Positions 24,878 through 32,210 of a DNA stretch of 39,540 nt are shown one piece after another. A program made the translations under genes and the position numbers. The DNA is taken from assembly GCA_002299555.1 (NCBI GenBank), contig DBOL01000068.1, positions 1-39,540 on the forward strand, in the 5' to 3' direction. The notes under the pieces were generated by a model, which saw only the letters and a list, made by a program, of their open reading frames with translations, did no database searches and was not told where the DNA came from. The stretch comes from Candidatus Aminicenantes bacterium UBA647. GTDB taxonomy: Bacteria > Acidobacteriota > Aminicenantia > UBA2199. How positions within the stretch are numbered: position 1 is the first letter of the stretch; each line of letters begins with the position of its first letter.

Positions 24878-26257
24878 TTATGCTTCAAAAAATTCATAGT
24901 GAATGGATCTGATAGCTTTCTCGCATTCATCTTTTTTTATTGTAAAATAAATCGCCTCATCAGAAGCTCCGGCAGTGACGAGACTTACATTGATCTGTTT
25001 ATTTGAAAGCACTGTCAGTATTCTTGCGGCTACTCCGTAGGTCGACCTGAAGCCCTCTCCTACAGCTGCGATAAGTGCAATATCAGTTTCTGTACTTATC
25101 TCCTCGGCATCCGGAAGTTTCAGACCCCTGACAATTGACGCTCCTTTTCTGATATCTGATGATCCTAACAAAAAGTTGATCGTTGTCTGGGATGTTATTA
25201 TCGACCTGATATTGATCTCCTCATTCTTAAATCTCTGAGATATATTGGAGATAATTCCGGGATGGATCCCCACGCCGCTACCCTTTATTCTCAGAACTGC
25301 AAAATCGGTACTGCTTGTAATGCTCTTTATTACATCGGAATTCTGCTTTTTCCTTGAATCTATTGTTGTTGAGACTGGCGGCAATATTCCCTCTGCCATT
25401 TTATTTATACTGAAGATCCTGAGTGGAATGTTTTTTGATCTGACAGGTGAAAAGGTTTCCGGGTGAGTGATCTGTGCTCCAAAGTATGATAATTCAGCAG
25501 CTTCTCCATAAGATAGAAGAGGTATTGTGGACGCATTTTTAATTAATTGAGGATCTGCGGTCATGAACCCGTCAACATCTTTCCATAAGTCACAATATTC
25601 TGCATCTACACATTTTGCAATTACAGCAGCGCTATAATCACTACCGCCTCTTCCAAAAATTGAAACTCTTTTATTATTGTTGATACCGTAAAAACCGGGG
25701 ATTAAATAATTTTTATCGTCAGTAAGTTTTCTCTTAATCTTCTTACAGGATTTTTCAAGGTCAACTCTTGCATTTAACGGATTCCCGGATGTATAAAGAC
25801 CAACCTCCTCCGGAGCAGATAAGCTGATTTTAATTCCTTTATAGTTAAGTATGGAAGCAATTACCATTGATGAAAGTTTCTCCCCGAAACTGAGAACAAA
25901 TGCATGTGAGAATTCCGGGATATCACCTATCAGCATCAGGCCGGTCAAATGATTTTTCAATATTTCCAGTTTTTGATCAAGATCTTTTTTGTTTGTTTTG
26001 ATTGTTGAGGTGCTGTTAATATTGTGATCCAGGAAATCAAAGTGGATCATTCTAAGGTCTCTAATCAATTCCGAGATATTTGCATCTGATAAATTTCCCC
26101 CGGCAAGAATTGAAGATAATTTGTCAGTAACACCAAATAAAGCTGAGACAACAATTATCAGATAGTTGTTATATGAGTTGATAATGCCCTCTATTTTCTG
26201 CAGGCCTTCGGGATTTTTCAGAACAGATCCTCCTAATTTAACTACTATTTTCTTCAT
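24878..26257 (-). CDS. lysC: Aspartate kinase (monofunctional, two ACT domains)
   Basis: The 459-residue protein has the aspartokinase start VVKLGGSVL, the substrate/ATP region FGRGGSDYSAAVIA (about 200) and WKDVDGFMTADP (about 225), then a C-terminal regulatory half with two ACT-like units (about 310-455). It phosphorylates aspartate, the first step toward lysine, threonine and methionine. No homoserine dehydrogenase domain is fused, so it is the monofunctional ThrA-N/LysC type. Its ATG overlaps the stop of asd (ATGA) and has a strong GGGAGGAG site, so the two are an operon controlled by the leader described at 27316-27533. Feedback inhibition through the ACT domains is expected from the family; the effector cannot be read. 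Confidence 0.95.
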   Translation of the reverse strand: MKKIVVKLGGSVLKNPEGLQKIEGIINSYNNYLIIVVSALFGVTDKLSSILAGGNLSDANISELIRDLRMIHFDFLDHNINSTSTIKTNKKDLDQKLEILKNHLTGLMLIGDIPEFSHAFVLSFGEKLSSMVIASILNYKGIKISLSAPEEVGLYTSGNPLNARVDLEKSCKKIKRKLTDDKNYLIPGFYGINNNKRVSIFGRGGSDYSAAVIAKCVDAEYCDLWKDVDGFMTADPQLIKNASTIPLLSYGEAAELSYFGAQITHPETFSPVRSKNIPLRIFSINKMAEGILPPVSTTIDSRKKQNSDVIKSITSSTDFAVLRIKGSGVGIHPGIISNISQRFKNEEINIRSIITSQTTINFLLGSSDIRKGASIVRGLKLPDAEEISTETDIALIAAVGEGFRSTYGVAARILTVLSNKQINVSLVTAGASDEAIYFTIKKDECEKAIRSIHYEFFEA

Positions 26258-27282
26258 TTGCTCCTCCCATAGATCTCCTGGAAAAGCTCAGCATTAGCAA
26301 CAGATCCGCCTGCTCCTCCTCTTACCAGGTTGTTTACAAGGAGATTGAATCCTATCTTCTCGCCCTTCCTTTTCAATCCACCTGTGTAAACCTGCATTCC
26401 CGGAGGGTTTCCCCGGAAGGAGATGTGATTGTTGAGTGATCTCTGCCCGGTTAAATATTTTACAGATCTATCCGTCAGTGATGGTAAGTTGAATTCAGGA
26501 ATAGAATTTGTCCAGGCCTCAAGAATATCATCGATACCCGGAGAATTTGAAAAATCTACCCAGACTGTTTCCAGATGTCCATAAAGGGTGGGAACTCTCA
26601 CACATGTTGCAAGTATTTCCGGGGAGATTCCCAATATCTTCTTCGTCTCTTTTTCTATTTTTTCCTCTTCTCCTTCTATATGAGGGATCACATTTCCAGA
26701 GATGTCCATTGCAGATAGCCCCGGATATCCGGCTCCGGATATTGCCTGATAAGTAGAGACTGTTACTTCTTTTATTCCGAATTTTTTTAATGGAGCAAGT
26801 GCAACTACCAGTCCTGCTGTACTGCAGTTCGGATTTGTTATTATAAAACCGTTTTTCGGGAATCCCTGCTCTTCTATAAGTTTAATGGAACCGGGATTGG
26901 TATCAGGAACTATTATCGGTACATCAGGATCATATCTGTGAGCTCCTGCATTTGAAAAAACATAAAAGCCCTCCTTCCTGAGATCATCTTCGATCTCTCC
27001 TGCAATGTCAGATGGCAATGCCGAAAATACTATTTGAACTCCTCTGTTTTTAAGAGATCTGATATCCGGTTTGTTTATGATCAGATCGCCGGATTTGTCA
27101 GGGAAATCAAAAGGCAGTGTCCAGTTTACTGAATCCCTGTATTTTTCTCCAATTCCTGTTTTGCTTCCGGTTAAAGATGAAATCTGGAAAACAGGATGAG
27201 ATGATAATATATTAACGAAGGCCTGGCCTATCAGGCCGGTTGCACCCATAATACAAATGTTTATTTTCTTGTTGTTTTTCAC
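26254..27282 (-). CDS. asd: Aspartate-semialdehyde dehydrogenase (archaeal/fungal type)
   Basis: The 342-residue protein reduces aspartyl phosphate to the semialdehyde. It has the NADP motif GATGLIGQ (13-20), the nucleophile Cys153 in NPNCSTAG, STYQAISGAGYPG (176-188) and the base His236 in LYGHLE. The wording of these motifs is that of the archaeal/fungal branch rather than the E. coli type. The start is GTG at 27282 with GGAG five bases upstream; the next in-frame candidates would cut into the nucleotide fold. Upstream lies a 360-base gene-free stretch with promoter, riboswitch-like structure, leader ORF and hairpin. Confidence 0.96.
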   Translation of the reverse strand: MKNNKKINICIMGATGLIGQAFVNILSSHPVFQISSLTGSKTGIGEKYRDSVNWTLPFDFPDKSGDLIINKPDIRSLKNRGVQIVFSALPSDIAGEIEDDLRKEGFYVFSNAGAHRYDPDVPIIVPDTNPGSIKLIEEQGFPKNGFIITNPNCSTAGLVVALAPLKKFGIKEVTVSTYQAISGAGYPGLSAMDISGNVIPHIEGEEEKIEKETKKILGISPEILATCVRVPTLYGHLETVWVDFSNSPGIDDILEAWTNSIPEFNLPSLTDRSVKYLTGQRSLNNHISFRGNPPGMQVYTGGLKRKGEKIGFNLLVNNLVRGGAGGSVANAELFQEIYGRSK

Positions 27283-27315
27283 TTCTTCTCCTTTTTGAAT
27301 TGTAAAATAAATTAG

Positions 27316-27339
27316 AAAACGGAATGCCCCTGTGGGGCT
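27316..27339 (-). terminator. Candidate conditional terminator hairpin in the asd-lysC leader
   Basis: On the minus strand GCCCC-ACA-GGGGC (27338-27326) forms a GC-only 5-bp stem, followed by ATTCCGTTTTC, a modest T-rich tail. It sits two bases after the stop codon of the short leader ORF, a spacing at which a terminating ribosome would cover the stem. It may equally be a plain leader hairpin. Confidence 0.35.
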
Positions 27340-27363
27340 TCACATATACATTAAAGGATTCAT
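27340..27363 (-). CDS. Very short leader ORF, MNPLMYM, before asd-lysC
   Basis: Seven codons (ATG AAT CCT TTA ATG TAT ATG, then TGA) follow a perfect AGGAGG with 6-base spacing, as good a ribosome binding site as any in the window. Three of seven residues are Met. The AGGAGG lies just 3' of the P1 helix of the riboswitch-like element, and the stop is two bases before the GC hairpin. Translation would therefore be placed to sense the riboswitch and control the hairpin. It could be a chance ORF. Confidence 0.35.
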   Translation of the reverse strand: MNPLMYM

Positions 27364-27375
27364 TACAGCCTCCTG

Positions 27376-27484
27376 TTCACTATTTCAGGGTTAAGGACCC
27401 TATCCGGTAAACCACCTTATTCCTTTTGGAACAGGTTGGTGAGGGTCGTTGAGTACCGGTCTCTCACCTCGTCTTCATAGCTAA
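27376..27484 (-). ncRNA. S-box-like (SAM-I clan) riboswitch candidate, divergent
   Basis: On the minus strand the 109-nt element can fold like an S-box. P1 pairs 27484-27477 with 27383-27376. P3 pairs CCAACCTGTTCC (27439-27428) with GGAATAAGGTGG (27423-27412), with a bulged A as in the SAM-I GGCAACC/GGTGCC helix. P4 is AGGGT/ACCCT (27401-27397 with 27391-27387). The 5' side reads TATGAAGACGAGGTGAGAGA (27480-27461), close to the S-box start TATCAAGA-GAGGTGGAGGGA, and the 3' side GAAATAGTGAA resembles GAAAGATGAG. The conserved GG of GGCAACC is replaced by AC with the partner changed too (GGTGC to GGTGG), so it is a variant. Position before asd-lysC, genes of the methionine branch, supports S-adenosylmethionine sensing. 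A covariance search would settle it. Confidence 0.6.
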
Positions 27485-27504
27485 GGCTCTGAAGAGAAAA
27501 ACTT

Positions 27505-27533
27505 AAAATATCAAAATTTCTCTACCATGTCAA
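27505..27533 (-). promoter_or_regulatory. Sigma-70 type promoter of asd-lysC
   Basis: Read on the minus strand, a consensus -35 TTGACA (27533-27528) is followed after 17 bases by TATTTT (27510-27505). A start near 27498 places the riboswitch-like element at the 5' end of the transcript, as expected for such regulators. Confidence 0.65.
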
Positions 27534-27547
27534 TATTAACTATATAT

Positions 27548-27600
27548 ATACAATAAGTATTGTTATTCTCCGAAGAATAGAATAGTCAATATCATTTATT
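27548..27600 (-). other. AT-rich intergenic hairpins downstream of pepT
   Basis: Between the pepT stop and the asd promoter, the minus strand holds TATTCT-TCGG-AGAATA (a 6-bp stem with a tight loop, about 27564-27579) and then ACAAT-ACTT-ATTGT (about 27549-27562) followed by an alternating AT run. There is no proper T-tract, so termination of pepT here is possible but not convincing. Confidence 0.3.
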
Positions 27601-27642
27601 CAGTTCGTTCCCTCACTGATGAAATGATATTTGTGAAATTAT

Positions 27643-28878
27643 TTATTTAACGGTCCAGAGTTTCATCAGGTTTACTATTACTTCTGATGCTTTATGCATA
27701 TCCTCAAGGGTGATCCACTCATATCTCGAATGGAAATTTGATCCGCCCGTGAAAATATTCGGTGTCGGGAGCCCCATAAAACTGAGTCTTGCTCCATCCG
27801 TGCCACCTCTGATAATATTCTTATGTGGTTTCACTCCGGCCATCTTCACAGCTTCAATCGCTTTTGATGTTACTTCAGGATACTTATCGAGAACCTGCTT
27901 CATATTTCTGTATGATTCACTTACTTTTATCTCTGCTTTTGCACCTTTATATTTTTTCATAATGGTGTCAACAACTTCCCTGATGTAACCTTCTTTTTCT
28001 CTGAGCCCTGATTCTTCGAAGTCCCTTAGAAGGATCTTCAGTTTTGTTTTCTCTCCACCACCGGAAATTGTAAAAGGGTGAATATAACCTTCCCTTTTTT
28101 CTGTGGTTTCCGGAGCGAGACCGTTCTTGGGAAAATGGTCAATGATCTCAGAAACTATTTTTATGGAGTTTATCATTTTATCTTTAGCATATCCGGGATG
28201 GACCATTACACCTGTAACATTCAGCTCAAGTGTATCAGCACAAAATGTTTCATCCTCGATCTCCCCGAGACGTTCACCATCAATTGTATAACCGTAGTCA
28301 GCTTTTATCTCTTTATTAGTGATGTTTTCTGTTCCCCGGCCGACCTCCTCATCAGGAGTGAAAAGTATCCTGATGTTCGGTCTTGGAGCATCCTGATTCT
28401 CCACAAGGTATTTTACGGCACAAATTATCTCTGAAATTCCCGCTTTGTTGTCGGCACCGAGAAGAGTTGTTCCGTCAGTAGTGATAACTGTCTTCCCGAT
28501 CTTGTCATTCAGCATTGGATTCTCATCAACTTTTAAGATCACATTCTCTTTCTCTGAGAGGACTATATCTTTTCCATCATAGTTTTTATGAATTACAGGC
28601 TTAACATTCTCCCCTGAAACATCCGGAGAAGTATCAACATGTGCGATAAGTGCGATCGTAGGGACATCACTATTCTGATTTGTCTTTAAAGTGGCTGTCA
28701 CATATCCCCACTTGTTCTGTTCTACATCATCAAGCCCCAACTCTTTCAGTTCACCCTCTAATTTGTTTAGAAGGTCGAATTGTTTCTTCGTTGAAGGGTA
28801 AGATTCTGACTCATCATCAGACTGAGTATCGATCTTTACATAACTGAAAAACCTGTCCATCATTCCTGGAAATTCCAT
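27643..28878 (-). CDS. pepT: Peptidase T (tripeptide aminopeptidase, M20 family)
   Basis: The 411-residue protein matches peptidase T along its length. It has the metal-binding IALIAHVDTSPD near residue 75, the bridging Asp region TLLGADNKAG (about 138-147), the catalytic Glu pair in FTPDEEVGRG (about 172-181) and the closing RGGTDGARLS and FHSRYEWI motifs. Peptidase T releases the N-terminal residue of tripeptides in the cytoplasm with two zinc ions. The ATG at 28878 follows a strong AGGAGG with 6-base spacing. It is divergent from the binding-protein operon, and with the S9 and M3 peptidases it suggests active peptide use. Confidence 0.96.
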   Translation of the reverse strand: MEFPGMMDRFFSYVKIDTQSDDESESYPSTKKQFDLLNKLEGELKELGLDDVEQNKWGYVTATLKTNQNSDVPTIALIAHVDTSPDVSGENVKPVIHKNYDGKDIVLSEKENVILKVDENPMLNDKIGKTVITTDGTTLLGADNKAGISEIICAVKYLVENQDAPRPNIRILFTPDEEVGRGTENITNKEIKADYGYTIDGERLGEIEDETFCADTLELNVTGVMVHPGYAKDKMINSIKIVSEIIDHFPKNGLAPETTEKREGYIHPFTISGGGEKTKLKILLRDFEESGLREKEGYIREVVDTIMKKYKGAKAEIKVSESYRNMKQVLDKYPEVTSKAIEAVKMAGVKPHKNIIRGGTDGARLSFMGLPTPNIFTGGSNFHSRYEWITLEDMHKASEVIVNLMKLWTVK

Positions 28879-28900
28879 GTCATTCCTCCTGTTCTTAAAA

Positions 28901-28906
28901 ATTATA
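28901..28906 (-). promoter_or_regulatory. Possible -10 element of pepT
   Basis: TATAAT reads on the minus strand from 28906 to 28901, 22 bases before the pepT start codon. The -35 region 17 bases upstream is only T-rich (TTTTTA), so the promoter is tentative. Confidence 0.35.
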
Positions 28907-28974
28907 ACATAGATGGATTGATCTAAAAAGACAGTTCGATCATCTTTTGATAATAACTTTTAAGGGGAAAATGA

Positions 28975-29003
28975 TTGAATAATCTGTAAGCCTATACTAT
29001 ATT
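28975..29003 (+). promoter_or_regulatory. Promoter of the binding-protein/kinase operon
   Basis: TTGAAT (28975-28980) and TATATT (28998-29003) are spaced by 17 bases. The start would fall at about 29010, the same position as the first ATG of the gene, which has no spaced ribosome binding site. Either the message is leaderless or translation begins at a downstream codon such as TTG 29064. Confidence 0.5.
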
Positions 29004-29009
29004 ATAAGG

Positions 29010-30584
29010 ATGGGATCTTTCTCTTATCTGAGAATTGTACGGGATGAGGTCCGGTTCATCTGGTTGAGGTTTTTAATACCGGTTTCCATTATTGTACTTC
29101 TGTTGTTTTCTCCGCATATTTATTCATCCCCAAAAAATAATACTCTTATATACCTTGGGCCCGTGGATGTGAGTACGCTTGATCCGGGACTTGTTACTGA
29201 CAGATATTCCTCCGAAGTAATAGCAAACATATTCGAAGGATTGACAAGGTATGAAGGCAAGTCAATAAATGTTGAACCCTGCCTGGCAGAAAGCTGGAAG
29301 ATGTTCGCTAAGGGGAGACGGTGGGTGTTCAAAATAAGGAAGGGAGTGAAATTTCATGATGGTGAGCCCTTGACTGCATTCTCAGTTGTAAATTCATTCT
29401 CGGTCAGGCTCAGGACCAAGGAAAAATATAAAGAGTGGAACAGCTTCTATACATACCTGGAGAAAGTAGCTGCATTTGGAACACACACTGTTCAATTTCT
29501 CCTTTCAGAGCCTTATGCTCCGTTCCTTTATCAACTTGCAAGTCCAAAGTCATCGATCATTGGGAGTTCGTCTTATGAGAGCGATAATTTCAAAGTTGTC
29601 GGGACGGGGCCATTTGTTCTGGGTGAGAGGAAACCTGGGAAATTCATAAAGATATTAAGGAATGAATCATATTGGAACAGGAAAGCCTATCTTTCGGCAG
29701 TGATCTTTAAGACCATAAAAGATCAGAGATGGAGGATACTTCAGGTCAGCAACGGGACAGCTGATGTTTCACTGCTTGAGTCGATGTTGGGCTATAATGA
29801 GATAACAAATAAGAAAAATCTAAGAGTTTTATCGGTCAAATCCGCAGTAGTTAGTTATCTCTCATTTAATACAAGAAGGGGACCTTTCCGGGACAGGAGG
29901 ATGAGAGAGGCTTTGGCTCATCTGATAAACAAGGAAGTTGTTATCAGTAATATCTTCCAAAATTTCGGAAAAAATGCTACGAGTCCTGTACCTCCGGGGA
30001 TATTTGGTCATAACCCTCAACTAAAAGACTATAAATTCGATCTCGGGGAGGCGAAGAGATTAAAAATTGAAGCAGGATACAAATCCGAAATCGAAGTTTC
30101 CCTCTACTATGGCAAGAACTCACAAAATCTTGAAAATATAGCAGTTGTTCTGACAAGGTCGGCAAAAAAAATAGGAATAATTATAAAGCGAAATCCAGTT
30201 TCTTTTTCCGAATTGCTTAATATCGGATATAACAAGCATGATATGTTGATGATGGGGTGGGTAGGAGATATTCCGGATGCGGATGTTTATCTATATCCGA
30301 ACTTTACTGAGCATTCCGGAAGCTTGAACAAGTCAGGATATATTAATCCCAGGTTATCAAATTTGATCAACAAAGCAAGAAGGGTTTCTGATAAAGAGGT
30401 AAGAAAAAATTTGTATTTTGAGTCTCAGGAGATCCTTCATAATGATCTTCCATGGATTCCCCTTTATTATCCGAATGAACTTTTACTTCATAACAGAAAT
30501 GTAAAGAACTTGTCGATCCAGCCGCTTTCATTTTTGAACTTCAGAGATGTGTTCTTCAGCAACAAAAATGTTATAGATGAATAA
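29010..30584 (+). CDS. Extracytoplasmic solute-binding protein, family 5 (DppA/OppA-like), copy 1
   Basis: The 524-residue protein shows the SBP family 5 pattern: STLDPG near the mature N-terminus, a NIFEGLTRYEG segment, a GVKFHDGEPLTAFSVV signature and, late, a GWVGDIPDADVYLYP segment. These proteins bind peptides, nickel complexes or other solutes outside the cytoplasmic membrane. A hydrophobic signal core is present but begins about 20 residues in. Starting at TTG 29064 would give a compact signal peptide and fits the promoter better than ATG 29010, so the start is uncertain. There is no lipobox Cys, so the protein is probably free in a periplasm. It is clearly paralogous to the next gene; no permease or ATPase gene accompanies it. 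Confidence 0.88.
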   Translation: MGSFSYLRIVRDEVRFIWLRFLIPVSIIVLLLFSPHIYSSPKNNTLIYLGPVDVSTLDPGLVTDRYSSEVIANIFEGLTRYEGKSINVEPCLAESWKMFAKGRRWVFKIRKGVKFHDGEPLTAFSVVNSFSVRLRTKEKYKEWNSFYTYLEKVAAFGTHTVQFLLSEPYAPFLYQLASPKSSIIGSSSYESDNFKVVGTGPFVLGERKPGKFIKILRNESYWNRKAYLSAVIFKTIKDQRWRILQVSNGTADVSLLESMLGYNEITNKKNLRVLSVKSAVVSYLSFNTRRGPFRDRRMREALAHLINKEVVISNIFQNFGKNATSPVPPGIFGHNPQLKDYKFDLGEAKRLKIEAGYKSEIEVSLYYGKNSQNLENIAVVLTRSAKKIGIIIKRNPVSFSELLNIGYNKHDMLMMGWVGDIPDADVYLYPNFTEHSGSLNKSGYINPRLSNLINKARRVSDKEVRKNLYFESQEILHNDLPWIPLYYPNELLLHNRNVKNLSIQPLSFLNFRDVFFSNKNVIDE

Positions 30585-30683
30585 TATTTGATAATTAAGT
30601 CCATTTTATTTATTATTTTAATGATATGACGAATGTTTTTTTGTTTACAGGAAAATGAAGGAGATTTTTTGGAGCAAAGTGAA

Positions 30684-32210
30684 ATGAATAATGATTATTC
30701 TCTAATCAGGTCTGGAGTTACATCGGGACTGGTGTTTCTTCTGATCTTATTCATTATTCCGCTCTCCGCTGCAGAAGAGCCCCTTATCTATCTGAAAAGT
30801 ACATTTATTACCACTCTTGATCCCGGGCTCACGTCAGATGTGTATTCATCCGAGGTGATATCCAATATTTATGAAGGACTGGTCACATATAAAAAAGGTT
30901 CTATTGGTGTTGAACCTGGACTTGCAGTCAGTTGGAAGACTGAAAATGACGGGAAAAAATGGATATTTAAATTACGGAAGGGAGTGAGATTTCACAATGG
31001 GGAAAAATTTGATTCTACCGCAGTTGAAGTTAATTTCAGAACCCGGATCCTGAACAAAAAAAAGTACTATAACTGGAACAGAGTTAATTCACATATTTCA
31101 GAGATAGGAGTTATTGATGAATATACGATCGAGATAATACTGGATAAACCATTTGTACCTTTCCTAAGTTCTCTTGCAAGTCCCAAACATATGATCGTTG
31201 CGCCTTCATCCTATAGGTCAGAGAAATTCCAACCGGAAGGAACAGGAGCTTTTAAGTTCTCAAAGAGTGTTAAGGGCAAATATCTTACACTGATAAGAAA
31301 TGAAAAATATTGGAAAGGAGAGGTCCGGATCCCGAAAATTATTTTTAAGATCGTTGATGATGTAGCCTGGAGAATTATCCAGCTGAAATCCGGGAAAGCT
31401 TCTATTCTGACGGTGAGATCATCGAAAGAATATGAGGAACTTCGGGGAAGGCGGGAATTCAGAACCCTTTCTGCCCCCTCTGTCCGTGTCCACTATCTGG
31501 CATTCAATACACAGAGAGGAATATTTCAGAATAGAAATGTCCGGATTGCATTCGCACATCTTATAAATAAAGGTCCGTTAATAAGAAGAATTTTTCAGAA
31601 TTTTGCTTTGAATGCTACAACGCCCATACCCAGTAATATTTTCGGTTTTAATCCGAATATTAAGGATAGATCATTTAGTCTGGGAAAAGCCAGAAATCTT
31701 TTAAAACTTGGAAAGATTAAAGATGGAGCCCGAGTGTCTCTCTATTATGCGGTGAACTCAAAACCTATTGAGGAAATTGCCGGAGTTATCAAAAGATTTG
31801 CTGCCAGAGTGGGAATCCATGTTTATAAAGTACCACTCTCTTTTAAGGACCTTATAAAGGCCGTAAAAAACAAACGGCATGACATGGTTATGATGGGGTG
31901 GTCAGCTGACTTCCCTGATCCGGATGTTTTTTTATTCGAAACTTTTGCTGACAGGAAAAGTGAATTCAACAGGTCAGGTTATTTCGATCCGGAACTCACA
32001 GATCTTCTGGTCAGGGCAAGAGAGACCATCGACACCGGGAAAAGAGAAAAAATGTATTTCCGGGCTCAGGAGATAATTGCAAGGGATTGCCCATGGATCC
32101 CTCTTTATAACGTTAATGATATCCTTGTTTATAATAAGAAAGTAAAAAATTTATATATGAATCAGTTGTCCTATGTGATTTTCGGGAAAGCGTATGTGGA
32201 GGAAAATTGA
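30684..32210 (+). CDS. Extracytoplasmic solute-binding protein, family 5 (DppA/OppA-like), copy 2
   Basis: From ATG 30684 the protein has 508 residues with a classical signal peptide (core about residues 13-28, cleavage after SAA). It parallels copy 1 closely: TTLDPGLTSDVYSSEVI against STLDPGLVTDRYSSEVI, GVRFHNGEKF, and the late GWSADFPDPDVFLFE. A tandem duplication is therefore evident. GGAG lies 9 bases before ATG 30684; an in-frame TTG at 30669 with a fuller AAGGAG is a real alternative, while ATG 30633 has no ribosome binding site. Its stop overlaps the start of copy 3 (TTGA). The ligand is unknown, though oligopeptides are the commonest for the family. Confidence 0.88.
   Translation: MNNDYSLIRSGVTSGLVFLLILFIIPLSAAEEPLIYLKSTFITTLDPGLTSDVYSSEVISNIYEGLVTYKKGSIGVEPGLAVSWKTENDGKKWIFKLRKGVRFHNGEKFDSTAVEVNFRTRILNKKKYYNWNRVNSHISEIGVIDEYTIEIILDKPFVPFLSSLASPKHMIVAPSSYRSEKFQPEGTGAFKFSKSVKGKYLTLIRNEKYWKGEVRIPKIIFKIVDDVAWRIIQLKSGKASILTVRSSKEYEELRGRREFRTLSAPSVRVHYLAFNTQRGIFQNRNVRIAFAHLINKGPLIRRIFQNFALNATTPIPSNIFGFNPNIKDRSFSLGKARNLLKLGKIKDGARVSLYYAVNSKPIEEIAGVIKRFAARVGIHVYKVPLSFKDLIKAVKNKRHDMVMMGWSADFPDPDVFLFETFADRKSEFNRSGYFDPELTDLLVRARETIDTGKREKMYFRAQEIIARDCPWIPLYNVNDILVYNKKVKNLYMNQLSYVIFGKAYVEEN

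Noticed and set aside
27376..27484. T-box or lysine riboswitch
   Set aside because: AAGGTGGTTTACC looks a little like a T-box bulge, but there is no specifier stem, and the lysine-box core is missing. The bulged-A P3 and edges match an S-box better.
30633..30683. ATG 30633 as start of binding-protein copy 2
   Set aside because: No ribosome binding site precedes it, and it would place 17 extra residues before the signal peptide. ATG 30684 or TTG 30669 fit better.
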